From NCBI RefSeq assembly GCF_036803785.1, contig NZ_DAIRTR010000088.1, positions 1-12,951 on the forward strand: a stretch of DNA of 12,951 nucleotides. Reading direction: 5' to 3'. The stretch comes from Pelomicrobium sp036803785 (GTDB lineage: Bacteria > Pseudomonadota > Gammaproteobacteria > Burkholderiales > UBA6910). The first letter of the stretch is position 1, and each line of letters begins with the position of its first letter. The notes beneath the pieces are model-generated. The model was not told the origin of the DNA. It searched no databases and saw only the letters and a list, made by a program, of their open reading frames with translations. Position numbers and translations under genes: made by a program. Shown piece after piece: positions 1-5,142 of this stretch.

Positions 1-42
1 GCCCACGAAGCCGCCCCCCACCACCGCCACGTCCCAGGCCAT
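1..42 (-). CDS. FAD-dependent monooxygenase, N-terminal fragment (UbiH/COQ6-like possible)
   Basis: Only the first 14 codons are in the window; the gene runs off the left edge on the minus strand. They read MAWDVAVVGGGFVG, a beta strand followed by the GxGxxG dinucleotide-binding turn that opens the Rossmann fold of FAD-dependent hydroxylases and oxidoreductases. UbiH/UbiF/COQ6 ubiquinone hydroxylases begin in just this way. With coq7 about 1.8 kb away, a ubiquinone-pathway hydroxylase is a reasonable guess, but many flavoproteins share the motif. The ATG has no Shine-Dalgarno sequence. A perfect TATAAT lies only 6 bases upstream on the same strand, so the message may be leaderless. The fold is fairly secure; the specific function is inference. 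Confidence 0.6.
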   Translation of the reverse strand, partial: MAWDVAVVGGGFVG

Positions 43-48
43 GGGCCG

Positions 49-54
49 ATTATA
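49..54 (-). promoter_or_regulatory. candidate -10 element (TATAAT) of the left-edge gene
   Basis: On the minus strand a consensus TATAAT lies 6 bases before the ATG of the flavoprotein fragment. No convincing -35 hexamer is visible 16-18 bases further upstream. If it is used, transcription would start at or within a few bases of the start codon. Confidence 0.35.
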
Positions 55-280
55 CCCGGCGGGCCGGCCGGGTCCGGCGCGCCAGGGGGATGCGTGCGGG
101 TTCCGATCGCACCCGACGCCCGCCTGTTGCGTTTTTGCCGACCCCTTTGTGAACCCGGTTGAAGCGTCGTCCCAGCAGGTTCGGCTAAGCCCTTGGGAGG
201 GCGGGCCCGCCGGCCGCCGCTTTGGGAGTGTTGTATCCGCGCAACAACCAGGTCGCTCGCGCAAGGGTTTTCGGGCGGTT
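55..280. other. non-coding stretch between divergent genes
   Basis: This is the left half of the 372-bp gap between the minus-strand flavoprotein gene and the porin gene. I see no credible coding frame, RNA gene or repeat here. The short open frames have no ribosome binding site and no recognisable product. Regulatory sites for either gene could be present but none is recognisable. Confidence 0.5.
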
Positions 281-284
281 TTGC

Positions 285-314
285 TTGTTTCCCGGCGCAC
301 CCATTGCGCACAAT
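285..314 (+). promoter_or_regulatory. candidate porin promoter
   Basis: TTGTTT (285-290) and CACAAT (309-314) are separated by 18 bases, giving a plausible sigma-70 promoter that would start transcription near 321. The spacer carries a small inverted repeat, GCGCA/TGCGC (295-299 and 305-309). The leader would be about 95 nt long and would begin with the stem-loop at 320-350. Confidence 0.4.
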
Positions 315-319
315 AGCCT

Positions 320-350
320 CGACTTCTCGACCTCGCGGGGAGGGAAGTCG
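320..350 (+). promoter_or_regulatory. stem-loop in porin 5' leader
   Basis: A perfect 7-bp stem, CGACTTC (320-326) with GAAGTCG (344-350), encloses an inner CCTC/GAGG stem (331-334 and 340-343), with a 4-base bulge on the left arm. It would sit at the extreme 5' end of the porin mRNA if the promoter at 285-314 is used. A role in mRNA stability or control is inference. Confidence 0.4.
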
Positions 351-414
351 AGGAAAGTAAGGAACGTTCGCGAACCATCCTTATTGCAGCGATTCTTTCA
401 GAGGAGAAAACCGC

Positions 415-1539
415 ATGAACAAGAAAGTCATCGCCCTGGCCGTCGCCGGCGCCCTGGCCGCGCCGCTCGCCGCCCAGGCCGCCGACAACGTGACCATCTA
501 CGGCACGCTCAACATGAGCTTGGAGTCCGTGGACAACGACAATCCGACCGATGCCCGCCGCACCCGGGTGAACAGCAACTCCTCCAACATCGGCTTCAAG
601 GGGGAGGAGGACCTGGGCGGGGGGCTCAAGGCCTGGTTCCAGGTGGAAAACGATGTGCGTCCCGACGCCTCCACTAGCGGGGCCTGGGCGGGCCGGAACT
701 CGGCGGTGGGTCTTTCGGGTAACTGGGGTTCCGTGCTCCTGGGCAACTGGGACACCCCTTATAAAGTCGCCACCATCGGCTACGACCGCTTCTACGCCAC
801 CGGCATGCCCGATATCGAAGCGGTGATCGGTAACAACAACGGCGTCGGCGGCACGACGGCAGGCTTTAGCACGCGTCAAGGCAGCACGGTCCAGTACTGG
901 TCGCCCAAGTTCGCCGGCTTCAGCTTCCGCCTGGGCTACGCGCCCGACGAGGCCGAGACCGCCGCTCAGGATCGGGCTCGCTATAGCCTGGGTGCCAGCT
1001 ACGAGTGGATGGGGCTGGGCCTCGACGCGGCTTATGAGAAGCGCAACGAGCAGCGTTTGACCGGCGGACAGCTGGGCGACGACACCGCCTGGAAGGTGGG
1101 GGTGCGCTACACCTTCAACCAGGGCAACACCTTCGTGGGCGCCGTGTGGGAGAACCTGAAATACGAAAACGTGGTAGCTGCCGGCTCCGAAGCCAAGCGG
1201 GACGCCTGGGGCCTCGTGGGCTCCCACCGCATGGGCAACTTCGACCTGCGCGCCCAGTGGTTCCACGCCGACGACGTGGACGGCGGCTGCGCGGGTGGCA
1301 CGGCGACCAGCATCTTCGTGGGGGGCATGCCCGGCTGCGGCATCAGCGACAGCGGTGCCGACCACTACACGGTGGGGGTGGGCTACCACTTCTCCAAGCG
1401 CACCGTGGCCTACGCCTACTACACCAAGATCAAGAACGACACCAACGCCGGCTATGACTTTGCTGTGAATGGTGCTGGAAGTGGGGCTGCAGGCCGGGAT
1501 CCCTCGGCCTTCGCGCTCCACGTCCGCCACAGCTTCTAG
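415..1539 (+). CDS. Gram-negative general porin (Porin_4 type)
   Basis: Encodes a 374-residue outer-membrane porin, expected to form a trimeric 16-stranded beta-barrel that admits small hydrophilic solutes. Residues 1-22 are a signal peptide with a lysine-rich start, an Ala/Leu/Val core and an AQA cleavage site; the mature chain begins ADNVTIYGTLN, the usual first strand. Alternating amphipathic strands run throughout and the protein ends in phenylalanine (HSF), the Bam-recognised C-terminal signature. Two cysteines (C292 and C308) lie in one predicted surface loop and could form a disulfide, as in several betaproteobacterial porins. The length is typical of the family. The ATG is supported by AGGAG (402-406) eight bases upstream. 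The gene is monocistronic, closed by the terminator at 1579-1608. Pore selectivity cannot be read from the sequence. Confidence 0.95.
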   Translation: MNKKVIALAVAGALAAPLAAQAADNVTIYGTLNMSLESVDNDNPTDARRTRVNSNSSNIGFKGEEDLGGGLKAWFQVENDVRPDASTSGAWAGRNSAVGLSGNWGSVLLGNWDTPYKVATIGYDRFYATGMPDIEAVIGNNNGVGGTTAGFSTRQGSTVQYWSPKFAGFSFRLGYAPDEAETAAQDRARYSLGASYEWMGLGLDAAYEKRNEQRLTGGQLGDDTAWKVGVRYTFNQGNTFVGAVWENLKYENVVAAGSEAKRDAWGLVGSHRMGNFDLRAQWFHADDVDGGCAGGTATSIFVGGMPGCGISDSGADHYTVGVGYHFSKRTVAYAYYTKIKNDTNAGYDFAVNGAGSGAAGRDPSAFALHVRHSF

Positions 1540-1578
1540 ACGCGCGGGCGGCCACGCGCCGCCCTCGGCGGGCTTCCA

Positions 1579-1608
1579 CCGGGCGCCTTCGGGCGCCCGG
1601 TTTTTTTT
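1579..1608 (+). terminator. intrinsic terminator of the porin gene
   Basis: A perfect 9-bp stem CCGGGCGCC/GGCGCCCGG (1579-1587 and 1592-1600) closes on a TTCG tetraloop and is followed by eight T (1601-1608). The C(UUCG)G loop makes it exceptionally stable. Confidence 0.95.
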
Positions 1609-1623
1609 CCGGGGGCCCTAGCC

Positions 1624-1703
1624 GTAGGGTGCGCTTTAGCGCACCGCTCCAAAGGCTTTTCACCCCCTTGTCGGTGCGTTTCGCTTCGCTCAACGTACCC
1701 TAC
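1624..1703. repeat. REP pair A (BIME-like)
   Basis: Two facing REP units. The left one (1624-1645, plus) is GTAG followed by the hairpin GGTGCGC-TTTA-GCGCACC. The right one (1673-1703, minus) is a longer GTAG-headed palindrome with arms GGTGCGTT/AACGTACC; its T at 1696 is a C in the other copies, leaving a G-U wobble. The 27-base spacer is nearly identical to that of pair D at 3424-3504. The GTAG tetranucleotide plus palindrome is the hallmark of REPs mobilised by RAYT proteins. This pair stands alone between the porin terminator and coq7. Confidence 0.9.
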
Positions 1704-1707
1704 GTTC

Positions 1708-1736
1708 TTGACCCCGGGCCTCCCGGCTGGGATCAT
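1708..1736 (+). promoter_or_regulatory. candidate coq7 promoter
   Basis: TTGACC (1708-1713) is followed after 17 bases by GATCAT (1731-1736), immediately beyond REP pair A. The -35 matches 5 of 6 consensus bases and the -10 matches 4 of 6. The leader would be about 108 nt. Confidence 0.35.
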
Positions 1737-1850
1737 GTTCCCGCGCCTCATCTCGAAGAGGCCTTCGCGCGGGGGCCCACCGTCGCCGGGCTCGCTCCCC
1801 GGGAAAAAGCCGGGCTCGAGCGCAAGGCCGCCCGCACCCGGAAGCGCACC

Positions 1851-2477
1851 ATGCTGAATGTCGATCCGCTGATCAACGTCCTCGACAACGCCTTGCGCAC
1901 TCTTTTCGCGCCGGCCCATTCGGCCCGCCCGATGCCGGGCGCCGACCTCCCCGAGGCTCCCCTCACCGACGAGGAGCGCCGGCACGTAGTAGGGCTGCTG
2001 CGGGTGGATCACGCCGGAGAGATCTGCGCCCAGGCTCTGTACCAGGGCCAGACCCTGACGGCGCGCAACCCCGCGGTGCAGGCGACCCTGCGCCGGGCGG
2101 CCCAGGAGGAGACCGAACATCTCGCCTGGACCGAGGCGCGGCTTGCGGCGCTGGGCGGGCGCACGAGCCTGCTCAATCCCGTGTGGTACGCCGGCGCCTT
2201 CGCCCTCGGCGCCCTGGCGGGATTCCTGGGGGACCGGTGGAACCTGGGTTTTCTCGCCGAGACCGAGCGGCAGGTGGAGGGCCACCTGGACGGGCACCTG
2301 GAACGGCTGCCCAAGCAGGACCGCAAAAGCCGAGCGATCCTCCTCCAGATGAAAATCGACGAAGCGCGCCACGCCGCTACGGCCCTCCACCACGGCGGGA
2401 GCGAGCTGCCCGCGCCGGTGCGGCTCGCCATGCGGGCCACTTCCCGGGTGATGACCGGCACCGCCTATTGGGTGTGA
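1851..2477 (+). CDS. coq7: 2-polyprenyl-3-methyl-6-methoxy-1,4-benzoquinone monooxygenase (Coq7)
   Basis: A 208-residue carboxylate-bridged di-iron hydroxylase of the COQ7/CAT5 family. It hydroxylates demethoxyubiquinol in the penultimate step of ubiquinone synthesis at the inner membrane, and replaces the flavin enzyme UbiF of enterobacteria. The four-helix ferritin-like ligand set is visible: E57 in DHAGE, E87xxH90, an acidic ligand in the ETERQVEGH segment (E139 or E143) and E171xxH174. The stretch around residues 110-130 is the hydrophobic membrane-association helix. The frame is open upstream, but those codons translate REP pair A; the ATG at 1851 begins MLNVDPLINVLDNALRTLF, matching family N-termini. 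Its ribosome binding site is weak. REP pair B begins 17 bases after the stop. Family assignment is very secure. Confidence 0.95.
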   Translation: MLNVDPLINVLDNALRTLFAPAHSARPMPGADLPEAPLTDEERRHVVGLLRVDHAGEICAQALYQGQTLTARNPAVQATLRRAAQEETEHLAWTEARLAALGGRTSLLNPVWYAGAFALGALAGFLGDRWNLGFLAETERQVEGHLDGHLERLPKQDRKSRAILLQMKIDEARHAATALHHGGSELPAPVRLAMRATSRVMTGTAYWV

Positions 2478-2494
2478 ACGCCGGGGGCGTAGCC

Positions 2495-2604
2495 GTAGGG
2501 TGCGCGTAGGGTGCGCCTGGGCGCACCGCCCTCGGCGGCCTTTCAACCTCCCGGGTCGGTGCGTTTCGCCTTACGGCTCAACGCACCCTACGCTCAACGC
2601 ACCC
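2495..2604. repeat. REP pair B with duplicated head and partial tail
   Basis: The plus-oriented REP is GTAG (2506-2509) plus GGTGCGC-CTGG-GCGCACC (2510-2527). It is preceded by an extra tandem copy of its first 11 bases, GTAGGGTGCGC (2495-2505). The minus-oriented REP spans 2558-2591 and has the longer loop form (CGCCTTACGGC core). A partial REP arm, CTCAACGCACCC, follows to 2604. It lies 17 bases after the coq7 stop, where it could protect the mRNA 3' end or help terminate transcription. Confidence 0.9.
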
Positions 2605-2629
2605 GAGGGAGGGAGGCTTGTCGAAGGGT
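2588..2629. repeat. BIME linker, copy 1
   Basis: A 42-base linker joining REP pair B to REP pair C. It starts CTACGCTCAACGCACCC and ends GGCTTGTCGAAGGGT. It matches copy 3 (3382-3423) at 40 of 42 positions by eye, and copy 2 is at 2712-2747. Confidence 0.85.
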
Positions 2630-2728
2630 GTAGGGTGCGCTTTAGCGCACCGTTCGGGAGGGCTTTCAATCCCCCCTTGTCGATGCGTTTCGCCTTACGG
2701 CTCAACGCACCCTACGCTCAACGCACCC
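2630..2728. repeat. REP pair C
   Basis: Plus REP: GTAG plus GGTGCGC-TTTA-GCGCACC (2630-2651). Minus REP: 2682-2715, with the same CGCCTTACGGC core as pair B and one substitution (A at 2683) that breaks the outer stem. A partial arm runs to 2728. The step from linker 1 to linker 2 is 124 bases, so B and C form a tandem array just upstream of the RAYT gene. Confidence 0.9.
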
Positions 2729-2747
2729 GGCGGAAGGGGGCTTGTCG
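2712..2747. repeat. BIME linker, copy 2 (left flank of RAYT)
   Basis: This 36-base linker segment is repeated directly at 3382-3417 with only two mismatches. Homology stops after CTTGTCG at 2747, where the RAYT segment begins. Confidence 0.85.
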
Positions 2748-2813
2748 GGGACGTTTCAGTACATCATCATAGACCCCCGCAGTTTGGGTGCTACGAAGGC
2801 AGAGTTTTTCGGC

Positions 2814-3365
2814 ATGCCCAACTACAGGCGAAACCTGGTGCCGGGCGGTACGTTTTTCTTCACCGTGGTCGCCTACGAGCGCAGGCCATGGCTCTGTACC
2901 GAGCCGGCACGGCGGGCTCTGCGGGAAGCGATCACGCGGGTGCGCGCCCGACATCCGTTTCAAATCGTGGCATGGGTGCTACTGCCTGACCACCTGCATT
3001 GCATCTGGCGGCTGCCTCCGGGAGATGCGGACTTCCCAGGGCGCTGGCGCATGATCAAGGCGGCGGTGTCCCGGCGCTGGGAAGAACAGGACCCCAGGTC
3101 GCTGTCGCTGGACGCTTCGCGCACCAAGCGGCGGGAGCGGCTTTTGTGGCAGCGCCGGTTCTGGGAGCACACCATCCGTGACGAGCAGGACCTCGCCGCA
3201 CACCTCGATTACATTCATTACAACCCGGTCAAGCATGGGTGGTGTTCTGCTCCTGCGCAGTGGCCCTATTCCAGCTTCCACCGCTTCGTTAGGGAGGCGC
3301 GGTATCCGCTGGATTGGGCCGCAGAACAGGCCCCTGAGCCATCAGAGCATGTGGGACGTGAGTAG
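2814..3365 (+). CDS. REP-associated tyrosine transposase (RAYT, TnpA_REP; Y1 HUH family)
   Basis: A 183-residue member of the IS200-like Y1_Tnp/RAYT family, which cut and join single-stranded DNA at REP hairpins and are thought to spread them. The N-terminus MPNYRRNLVPGGTFFFTVV is the RAYT signature. The HUH metal-binding pair is H60-L-H62 in LLPDHLHCIWRLP. The C-terminal FWEHTIRDEQDL...YIHYNPVKHGW block supplies the catalytic tyrosine, most likely Y133. All catalytic residues are present and the frame is intact, so the protein may be active. In-frame codons extend upstream to 2742 but match no RAYT; the ATG at 2814 fits the family although its SD is poor. The gene has no terminal inverted repeats of its own. 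It is flanked by REP pairs and linker copies, the usual setting of a RAYT with its cognate REPs. Confidence 0.93.
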   Translation: MPNYRRNLVPGGTFFFTVVAYERRPWLCTEPARRALREAITRVRARHPFQIVAWVLLPDHLHCIWRLPPGDADFPGRWRMIKAAVSRRWEEQDPRSLSLDASRTKRRERLLWQRRFWEHTIRDEQDLAAHLDYIHYNPVKHGWCSAPAQWPYSSFHRFVREARYPLDWAAEQAPEPSEHVGRE

Positions 3366-3381
3366 CGCTTTGGTCTCCTGT

Positions 3382-3423
3382 CTACGCTCAACGCACCCGG
3401 CGGAGGGAGGCTTGTCGAAGGGT
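3382..3423. repeat. BIME linker, copy 3 (right flank of RAYT)
   Basis: The third linker copy lies between the RAYT gene and REP pair D. Its first 36 bases repeat 2712-2747 with two mismatches, so the RAYT gene is bracketed by near-identical direct repeats about 670 bases apart. Confidence 0.85.
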
Positions 3424-3520
3424 GTAGGGTGCGCTTTAGCGCACCGCTCCAAAGGCTTTTCACCCCCTTTGTCGGTGCGTTTCGCTCCGCTCAACGCACC
3501 CTACGCTCAACGCACCCTAC
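3424..3520. repeat. REP pair D with partial extra REP
   Basis: Plus REP at 3424-3445 and minus REP at 3474-3504, in the shorter loop form shared with pair A. A partial minus-oriented REP arm, AACGCACCCTAC, follows at 3509-3520. The array stops three bases before the osmC stop codon, so in the osmC transcript the REP hairpins begin immediately after translation ends. Confidence 0.9.
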
Positions 3521-3523
3521 CTC

Positions 3524-3940
3524 CTAGGCTTCCAGCACCTCGAAGTCGTGAGTGATCACCGCCGTCTTGCCGAGCATGAGGGAGGCCGAACAATATTTTT
3601 CCGCCGAGAGCTTGATCGCCCGCTCCACCTGCTCGGGCTTGAGGCTCTTGCCTTTGACGATGAAATGGAAGTGGATGCGGGTGAAGACCTTGGGGTCTTG
3701 AGCTGCCCGCTCGGCGTCGATCTCCACCACGCAGTCGGTGACACTCTGCCGGGCTTTCTTCAGGATCATCACCACGTCGAAGGCGGTACACGCTCCCGTG
3801 CCCATGAGCACGGTCTCCATGGGGCGCGGACCCAGGTTGCGGCCGCCCGCCTCGGGCGGTCCGTCCATGAGAAGGGCATGGCCGCTCTCGCTCTGGCCGA
3901 GGAAGCTCGCTTCCTCCACCCATTTGATTCTCGCCTTCAC
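3524..3940 (-). CDS. OsmC/Ohr-family protein (GTG start)
   Basis: A 138-residue OsmC-like protein. Members of this family reduce organic hydroperoxides or act in osmotic and oxidative stress, using two redox cysteines. The two cysteines are present: C51 in METVLMGTGACTAFD and C117 in KYCSASLMLGKTA. It resembles the YhfA-like branch more than Ohr proper, so peroxidase activity is not assured. I chose the GTG at 3940 (MKARIKWVEEASFLG...) because AAAGGAG lies five bases upstream and homologues begin there. A longer reading from a GTG at 3979 would translate this SD and has no SD of its own. The TAG stop abuts REP pair D. The gene could be co-transcribed with the DUF218 gene 149 bases upstream, or have its own promoter in that gap. 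Confidence 0.92.
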   Translation of the reverse strand: MKARIKWVEEASFLGQSESGHALLMDGPPEAGGRNLGPRPMETVLMGTGACTAFDVVMILKKARQSVTDCVVEIDAERAAQDPKVFTRIHFHFIVKGKSLKPEQVERAIKLSAEKYCSASLMLGKTAVITHDFEVLEA

Positions 3941-3957
3941 CTCTGCTCCTTTATCAC
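3934..3957 (-). promoter_or_regulatory. Shine-Dalgarno deciding the osmC GTG start
   Basis: On the minus strand AAAGGAG is followed by CAGAG and then GTG. This is a near-ideal SD at ideal spacing, and it overrules the longer frame that begins at 3979. Confidence 0.75.
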
Positions 3958-4089
3958 GATACCGTTCGAATTTGTTCACCCCAGGGGCACAAACGCCCGC
4001 TGGAAAAATCGCTCTGCTTCTTCGCGGTCACTTTTGCCCATGCGCATCGAGACGGCGTCTGCCGCTCACCGCGGTCGGCGATTTCCGGC

Positions 4090-4860
4090 TCACTCGAGCG
4101 CCCATTGTAGTCGATACCAGGCGTAGCCCAGGGTTTCGTGCAGGAAGCTGCGCGTGGCGAGCAACGCGTCGGCGCGGGGCAGCCAATCGAAGAGGTCGCC
4201 GGCCAGCTGGGCCGCGTATCCCGTGGGAGCAGGGATCACGTCGAAGCCCGCCGCCGTGAAGGCCATCGCCGCCCGCGGCATGTGGGCCGCATGGGTCACC
4301 AGCAGGATGCGCCTGATTCCCACAGGCGCGAGAATTTCCTTCGATCGCAGGGCATTTTCCCGGGTGTTGCGCGCCCGCTCTTCAGTCCAGCGCACCGGCA
4401 CGCCGAACTCCGCTTCCAGCGCTTCCTTCATGGCGGCCGCTTCGCTGCGCGGCCGCCCGCGGGGGTTCCCCCCGGTGACCAGCACCGGCAGGCCGCTCGC
4501 GCGCTCGAGCCGGGCGGCGTAGCGCAGCCGCTCCAGGGTCCAGGCACTTACCGTATCGCCCGCGTATTCGGGAGAGGCGAACAGCGTGCCTCCGCCCAGG
4601 ACGACGATGGCCTGGGCCGGGACGCCCTTGGGATCTCCCGCGAGGGGAGGGGGCTCCAGAAGCCCCAGGGCCCGATAGGCCACCGCCGGAGTGGCGCCGA
4701 TCCACAGGCCGGCGATCCCGGCGGCCAGGAAGGCCTTTGCGGCACCCGGGCGCCGCTTGAGCAGGACGACGCCCGCCAGCAGGGCAAGGAGAAGACAGGC
4801 CGGGGGGAGGGCAAGCGCCCCCAAAATCTTGATCACGTGCCAGTCCGTCATAATAGTCAT
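4090..4860 (-). CDS. DUF218 (YdcF/ElyC/SanA-like) membrane protein
   Basis: A 256-residue protein with two predicted N-terminal membrane helices (about residues 11-34 and 42-62) and a DUF218 domain from about residue 80, expected to face the periplasm. The family motifs are all present: VVLGGGT (86-92), TGG (129-131), SEA (139-141), ARNTREN (163-169), VTHAAHMPRA (188-197) and a C-terminal FLHE (239-242). E. coli relatives ElyC and SanA affect peptidoglycan assembly and envelope integrity, but no reaction is firmly known, so only an envelope role is suggested. ATG at 4860 and a second in-frame ATG at 4851 both lack an SD; either may be used. The start region faces the candidate small-RNA unit at 4920-5052 on the other strand. 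Confidence 0.9.
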   Translation of the reverse strand: MTIMTDWHVIKILGALALPPACLLLALLAGVVLLKRRPGAAKAFLAAGIAGLWIGATPAVAYRALGLLEPPPLAGDPKGVPAQAIVVLGGGTLFASPEYAGDTVSAWTLERLRYAARLERASGLPVLVTGGNPRGRPRSEAAAMKEALEAEFGVPVRWTEERARNTRENALRSKEILAPVGIRRILLVTHAAHMPRAAMAFTAAGFDVIPAPTGYAAQLAGDLFDWLPRADALLATRSFLHETLGYAWYRLQWALE

Positions 4861-4901
4861 CTATAAATCAATGGGTTGAGTATTTTTTCGGGGTTCTGTG
4901 C

Positions 4902-4929
4902 CGCAATGCAAAAAAATGCTTGCATCGCG
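4902..4929. repeat. imperfect inverted repeat, possible operator
   Basis: CGCAATGCAA (4902-4911) and TTGCATCGCG (4920-4929) are inverted repeats with one mismatch in ten, separated by eight bases. The right arm contains the candidate -35 (TTGCAT) of the small-RNA promoter. It could be a repressor site between the divergent DUF218 gene and the RNA unit; no regulator is identified. Confidence 0.4.
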
Positions 4930-4948
4930 GACCCTTTTCCGGCATAAT
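4920..4948 (+). promoter_or_regulatory. candidate promoter of intergenic small RNA
   Basis: TTGCAT (4920-4925), 17 bases, then CATAAT (4943-4948). The -10 matches consensus at 5 of 6 bases and the spacing is optimal. The -35 matches only 3 of 6. Transcription would begin near 4955. Confidence 0.45.
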
Positions 4949-4954
4949 GCGCTT

Positions 4955-5052
4955 ACGTTGAATGCTCGTCATGGGTATTCAATGGTTGTCTCCTCCATCC
5001 TCCTCCTAAGGTGGAACTCGGCGCAACCCCATCAGGTTGCGCCTTTTTTTTT
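4955..5052 (+). ncRNA. candidate small RNA, about 98 nt
   Basis: Between promoter-like hexamers and a perfect terminator lies a unit with the layout of a regulatory small RNA. A 5' stem-loop pairs 4958-4967 (TTGAATGCTC) with 4973-4982 (GGGTATTCAA) as ten continuous pairs including two G-U, closing a GTCAT loop. A single-stranded CU-rich segment follows, with CTCCTCC (4990-4996) and CCTCCTCCT (4999-5007), both complementary to Shine-Dalgarno sequences. The 3' end is the terminator hairpin with nine T, a form favoured by Hfq. TCTCCTC (4989-4995) pairs with seven bases of the porin SD (GAGGAGA, 401-407), although any SD-rich mRNA would match nearly as well. I do not recognise it as a known RNA family. 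It has no start codon with an SD. Expression is unproven. Confidence 0.5.
5020..5052 (+). terminator. intrinsic terminator in non-coding region
   Basis: A perfect 9-bp stem GGCGCAACC/GGTTGCGCC (5020-5028 and 5035-5043) with a six-base loop is followed by nine T (5044-5052). No protein gene on the plus strand precedes it, so it must end a non-coding transcript. On the minus strand no T-run follows the hairpin. Confidence 0.9.
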
Positions 5053-5094
5053 GTCAAATGGGAAGATGAGAGCGCGTCTCGTTCCAAAACCACC

Positions 5095-5115
5095 GCCATA
5101 ATTCCGGCTTATGGC
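5095..5115. repeat. perfect inverted repeat GCCATAA/TTATGGC
   Basis: Seven-base arms (5095-5101 and 5109-5115) flank a seven-base centre, TTCCGGC. No T-run follows, so an operator is more likely than a terminator. The function is unknown. Confidence 0.4.
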
Positions 5116-5116
5116 A

Positions 5117-5142
5117 ATGCAATATTAGATTTATGCAATATT
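5117..5142. repeat. direct repeat ATGCAATATT in AT-rich patch
   Basis: ATGCAATATT occurs at 5117-5126 and 5133-5142, a 16-base step, inside an unusually AT-rich patch about 115-140 bases upstream of the rplM -35. Protein binding is possible, but no known site is recognised. Confidence 0.4.

Noticed and set aside
1629..1850. Upstream in-frame extension of coq7
   Set aside because: It would translate REP pair A and the candidate promoter. Homologous Coq7 proteins begin at the ATG at 1851.
1536..2546. Minus-strand open frame of 336 codons across coq7
   Set aside because: It is the reverse shadow of coq7 and of REP pair A.
2742..2813. Upstream in-frame extension of the RAYT gene
   Set aside because: The 24 extra residues resemble no RAYT. 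The family N-terminus starts at the ATG at 2814.
1624..3520. Possible CRISPR array
   Set aside because: The repeats alternate in orientation, vary in length and have conserved rather than unique spacers. There are no cas genes. They are REP/BIME elements.
2495..3520. Classical IS element with terminal inverted repeats and target duplication
   Set aside because: The transposase is RAYT type, which has no IS ends. The flanking repeats are REPs and linkers in a tandem array.
3941..3979. Upstream in-frame GTG start for the OsmC-family gene
   Set aside because: It would make the ideal SD AAAGGAG coding and has no SD of its own.
5011..5052. Riboswitch or attenuator controlling rplM
   Set aside because: The terminator is about 200 bases upstream of the rplM promoter, so it cannot attenuate rplM. 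No riboswitch core is recognised.
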